In this document: in pieces, positions 61,128 to 64,000 of the stretch
How the letters are laid out: the number at the start of each line of letters is the position of its first letter
Numbering within the stretch: position 1 is the first letter of the stretch
NCBI GenBank assembly: GCA_031271805.1
Contig: JAISUX010000069.1
Span: 1 to 64,000, forward strand
DNA length: 64,000 nucleotides
DNA from: Tannerella sp.
Lineage (GTDB): Bacteria; Bacteroidota; Bacteroidia; Bacteroidales; Tannerellaceae
Direction of reading: 5' to 3'
Notes under the pieces: model-generated
Databases searched by the model: none
Told to the model about the DNA's origin: nothing
Seen by the model: the letters and a program-made list of their open reading frames with translations, nothing else
Translations under genes and position numbers: made by a program

Positions 61128-64000
61128 ATGAACAAAAATATCAATAAAGTCTTGCTCTTAGGTTCGGGAGCATTGAAAATCGGAGAGGCGGGCGAGTTCG
61201 ACTACTCCGGCTCGCAGGCGCTCAAAGCTTTGAAAGAGGAAGGCATACAAACCGTTCTTATCAACCCCAATATCGCGACGGTACAGACCTCCGAAGGGGT
61301 TGCCGACAAAGTATATTTCCTGCCTGTGACGCCGTTTTTCGTTGAGAAAGTCATCGAAAAAGAACGTCCGCAGGGCATCATGCTCGCTTTCGGCGGACAA
61401 ACAGCGCTCAACTGCGGCGTCGCACTCTACAAAAGCGGCGTCTTAGAGAAATATTCTATCCATGTGCTCGGCACGCCCGTACAGGCGATCATCGACACCG
61501 AAGACAGGGAACTGTTCGTCGAGCGCCTGAGTGAGATTGATGTGAAAACCATTAACAGCCAGGCTGTTGAGAACATCGCCGACGCACGCGCCGCAGCAAA
61601 ACAGCTCGGCTATCCCGTCATCCTGCGCGCAGCCTACGCCCTCGGCGGCCTCGGAAGCGGCTTCTGCGACAATGAAGAAGAACTCAATGTGCTGGCCGAA
61701 AAAGCGTTCTCTTTCTCGCCGCAAGTGCTGGTCGAAAAGAGCCTTAAAGGATGGAAAGAAATTGAATATGAGGTAGTTCGCGACTGTTACGACAACTGTA
61801 TCACAGTCTGTAACATGGAAAATTTCGACCCTCTGGGCATCCATACAGGCGAGAGCATTGTCATAGCGCCTTCACAGACGCTGACTAACTCGGAGTACCA
61901 TAAACTGCGCGAATTGGCGATCCGTATCATACGCCACATCGGGATAGTCGGCGAGTGCAACGTGCAATACGCCCTCGACCCGGAAAGCGAGGACTATCGC
62001 GTCATCGAAGTCAACGCACGCCTGTCGCGCTCGTCGGCGCTCGCATCGAAAGCCACAGGTTACCCCCTCGCCTTCATAGCGGCCAAACTCGGCCTCGGAT
62101 ACGGACTTTTCGAGCTAAACAACTCAATAACCAAGACTACATCAGCTTTTTTTGAACCTGCCCTCGACTATGTGGTCTGCAAAATCCCGCGTTGGGACTT
62201 GGGTAAATTCCAGGGCGTCGCCCGCGAACTCGGAAGCAGCATGAAATCGGTAGGGGAAGTCATGTCCATCGGCCGCACCTTCGAAGAGGCTATCCAAAAA
62301 GGACTGCGTATGATCGGACAAGGAATGCACGGCTTCGTAGAAAACAAAGACATCGTTATACCGGACGTCGATAAAGCCCTGCGCGAGCCTACCGATCGCC
62401 GTATCTTTATTATCAGCAAAGCCTTCCGCGCGGGATACTCCGTCGATTCCATACACGAACTGACAAAGATAGACAAGTGGTTTCTGTATAAGTTGCAGAA
62501 TATTATCCGGACAGCGGAGGAGCTGGAAGCCTGGGACGCTCGCCATTGCGACGATACTATCGCTCCGCTGTTGCGTCGCGCGAAGATACAGGGCTTTTCC
62601 GATTTCCAGATAGCCCGCGCAATATGGAAAGAAAAGATGGAAGACCATCACCAGGACTATATCCGCCAACTGCGTAAATGCCTGAATATCACTCCTGTAG
62701 TTAAGCAAATAGACACTCTTGCCGCCGAATATCCCGCACAGACCAACTACCTCTACCTGACATACAGCGGGTTGGAAAACGACGTCCGTTATCTTGGCGA
62801 CCACCGCTCGATAGTAGTGCTCGGTTCTGGCGCCTACCGCATCGGCTCGTCGGTCGAGTTTGACTGGTGCGGCGTGCAGGCGCTCAACACCATCCGCAAG
62901 GAAGGCTACCGCTCGGTAATGATCAATTACAACCCCGAAACGGTCTCCACCGACTATGATATGTGCGATCGCCTCTATTTCGACGAGCTGACCCTTGAGC
63001 GCGTCCTCGACATTCTCGAACTCGAAAACCCGCATGGCGTCATCGTCTCGACAGGCGGGCAAATACCTAACAACCTCGCCGTCCGCCTCGACGAAAACAA
63101 GATCCCCATACTCGGCACTACAGCCAAAAGCATTGACAACGCCGAAGACCGCCACAAGTTTTCGGCTATGCTCGACCGCATCGGCGTCGATCAACCGCGA
63201 TGGAAAGAACTATCGACGCTCGAAGAAGTCAACGCTTTCGTCGAAGAAGTGGGCTTCCCCGTTTTAGTCCGTCCGAGTTATGTCCTGAGCGGCGCGGCGA
63301 TGAACGTCTGCTCCAACGAAGAAGAGTTGGTGCGCTTCCTCAATGTCGCAGCCAACGTCAGCAAGAAGCACCCCGTCGTAGTCAGCCAATTCATCGAAAA
63401 CGCCAAGGAAGTTGAGATGGACGCGGTGGCCGAAAACGGCGAGATAGTTGTTTACGCCATCTCCGAGCACATCGAGTTCGCCGGTGTACACAGCGGTGAC
63501 GCAACAATTCAGTTCCCCGCACAGAAACTCTATATCGAGACCCTGCGCCGCATCAAACGCATCAGTCGCAAGATTGCTAAGGAACTTGATATCTCCGGCC
63601 CTTTCAATATCCAATACCTCGCCAAAGGCAACGATATCAAGGTTATCGAATGTAACCTGAGGGCGTCACGTAGTTTCCCCTTCGTCAGTAAAGTGCTGAA
63701 AATAAACTTCATAGATATAGCGACCCGTGTAATGCTCGGCTTGCCTGTCGAGCGACTTAACGGCAATGAGTTCGACCTCGACTATGTAGGCATCAAGGCT
63801 TCGCAATTCTCATTCAACCGTCTGCAGAAAGCCGACCCGGTGCTGGGCGTCGATATGGCATCGACAGGCGAAGTAGGCTGCCTCGGCGACGACACCTCCG
63901 AAGCCATCATCAAGAGCATGCTCTCGGTCGGTTATCGCATACCGGAAAAGGCGGTGCTCCTGTCAACAGGTACGCCCAAGCAAAAAGTTGTCTTGCTCGA
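61128..64000 (+). CDS. carB: Carbamoyl-phosphate synthase large subunit, 3' end truncated by window
   Basis: ATG at 61128: [54 protein letters not shown]; open to window end, hence absent from the ORF track. Confidence 0.96.
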   Translation, partial: MNKNINKVLLLGSGALKIGEAGEFDYSGSQALKALKEEGIQTVLINPNIATVQTSEGVADKVYFLPVTPFFVEKVIEKERPQGIMLAFGGQTALNCGVALYKSGVLEKYSIHVLGTPVQAIIDTEDRELFVERLSEIDVKTINSQAVENIADARAAAKQLGYPVILRAAYALGGLGSGFCDNEEELNVLAEKAFSFSPQVLVEKSLKGWKEIEYEVVRDCYDNCITVCNMENFDPLGIHTGESIVIAPSQTLTNSEYHKLRELAIRIIRHIGIVGECNVQYALDPESEDYRVIEVNARLSRSSALASKATGYPLAFIAAKLGLGYGLFELNNSITKTTSAFFEPALDYVVCKIPRWDLGKFQGVARELGSSMKSVGEVMSIGRTFEEAIQKGLRMIGQGMHGFVENKDIVIPDVDKALREPTDRRIFIISKAFRAGYSVDSIHELTKIDKWFLYKLQNIIRTAEELEAWDARHCDDTIAPLLRRAKIQGFSDFQIARAIWKEKMEDHHQDYIRQLRKCLNITPVVKQIDTLAAEYPAQTNYLYLTYSGLENDVRYLGDHRSIVVLGSGAYRIGSSVEFDWCGVQALNTIRKEGYRSVMINYNPETVSTDYDMCDRLYFDELTLERVLDILELENPHGVIVSTGGQIPNNLAVRLDENKIPILGTTAKSIDNAEDRHKFSAMLDRIGVDQPRWKELSTLEEVNAFVEEVGFPVLVRPSYVLSGAAMNVCSNEEELVRFLNVAANVSKKHPVVVSQFIENAKEVEMDAVAENGEIVVYAISEHIEFAGVHSGDATIQFPAQKLYIETLRRIKRISRKIAKELDISGPFNIQYLAKGNDIKVIECNLRASRSFPFVSKVLKINFIDIATRVMLGLPVERLNGNEFDLDYVGIKASQFSFNRLQKADPVLGVDMASTGEVGCLGDDTSEAIIKSMLSVGYRIPEKAVLLSTGTPKQKVVLL

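Noticed and set aside
62142-63194. 350-aa minus-strand ORF opposite carB
   Set aside because: Shadow ORF caused by codon bias of carB; carB itself is continuous from 61128 to the window end
1-64000. CRISPR array, transposon, prophage or rRNA operon
   Set aside because: No regularly spaced repeats, transposase/integrase-like ORFs, phage genes or rRNA-like sequence noticed on reading

Overview
Chromosomal segment of a Bacteroidales-type genome (Bacteroidota). Evidence: many TAnnTTTG -7 promoters, SusC/SusD, a gliding/T9SS-type C-terminal domain, a PorT-like protein and DUF2723. The window is mostly housekeeping: ettA (5' end), uxaC, fhs, fumarate reductase/succinate dehydrogenase, purD, greA, tyrS, tRNA-Gln, lpxB, surE, mscL, uvrA, pyrBI, purF-like, carA and carB (truncated at the window edge). 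Accessory content: (i) a two-gene radical SAM/lipoprotein system at the left end whose lipoprotein carries a duplicated EYGxPxxxY motif; (ii) a Cu/Ag-type RND efflux island with an HMA domain fused to the adaptor and repeated as a separate gene; (iii) a SusC/SusD-type locus with its own ECF sigma/anti-sigma pair, in which susC is split by a G9 homopolymer (in frame at G10 or G7), susC has a second frameshift and susD a third; (iv) a structured non-coding stretch between fhs and frdB. No CRISPR array, rRNA operon or transposase was seen. Product calls come from reading the translations, not from database searches.
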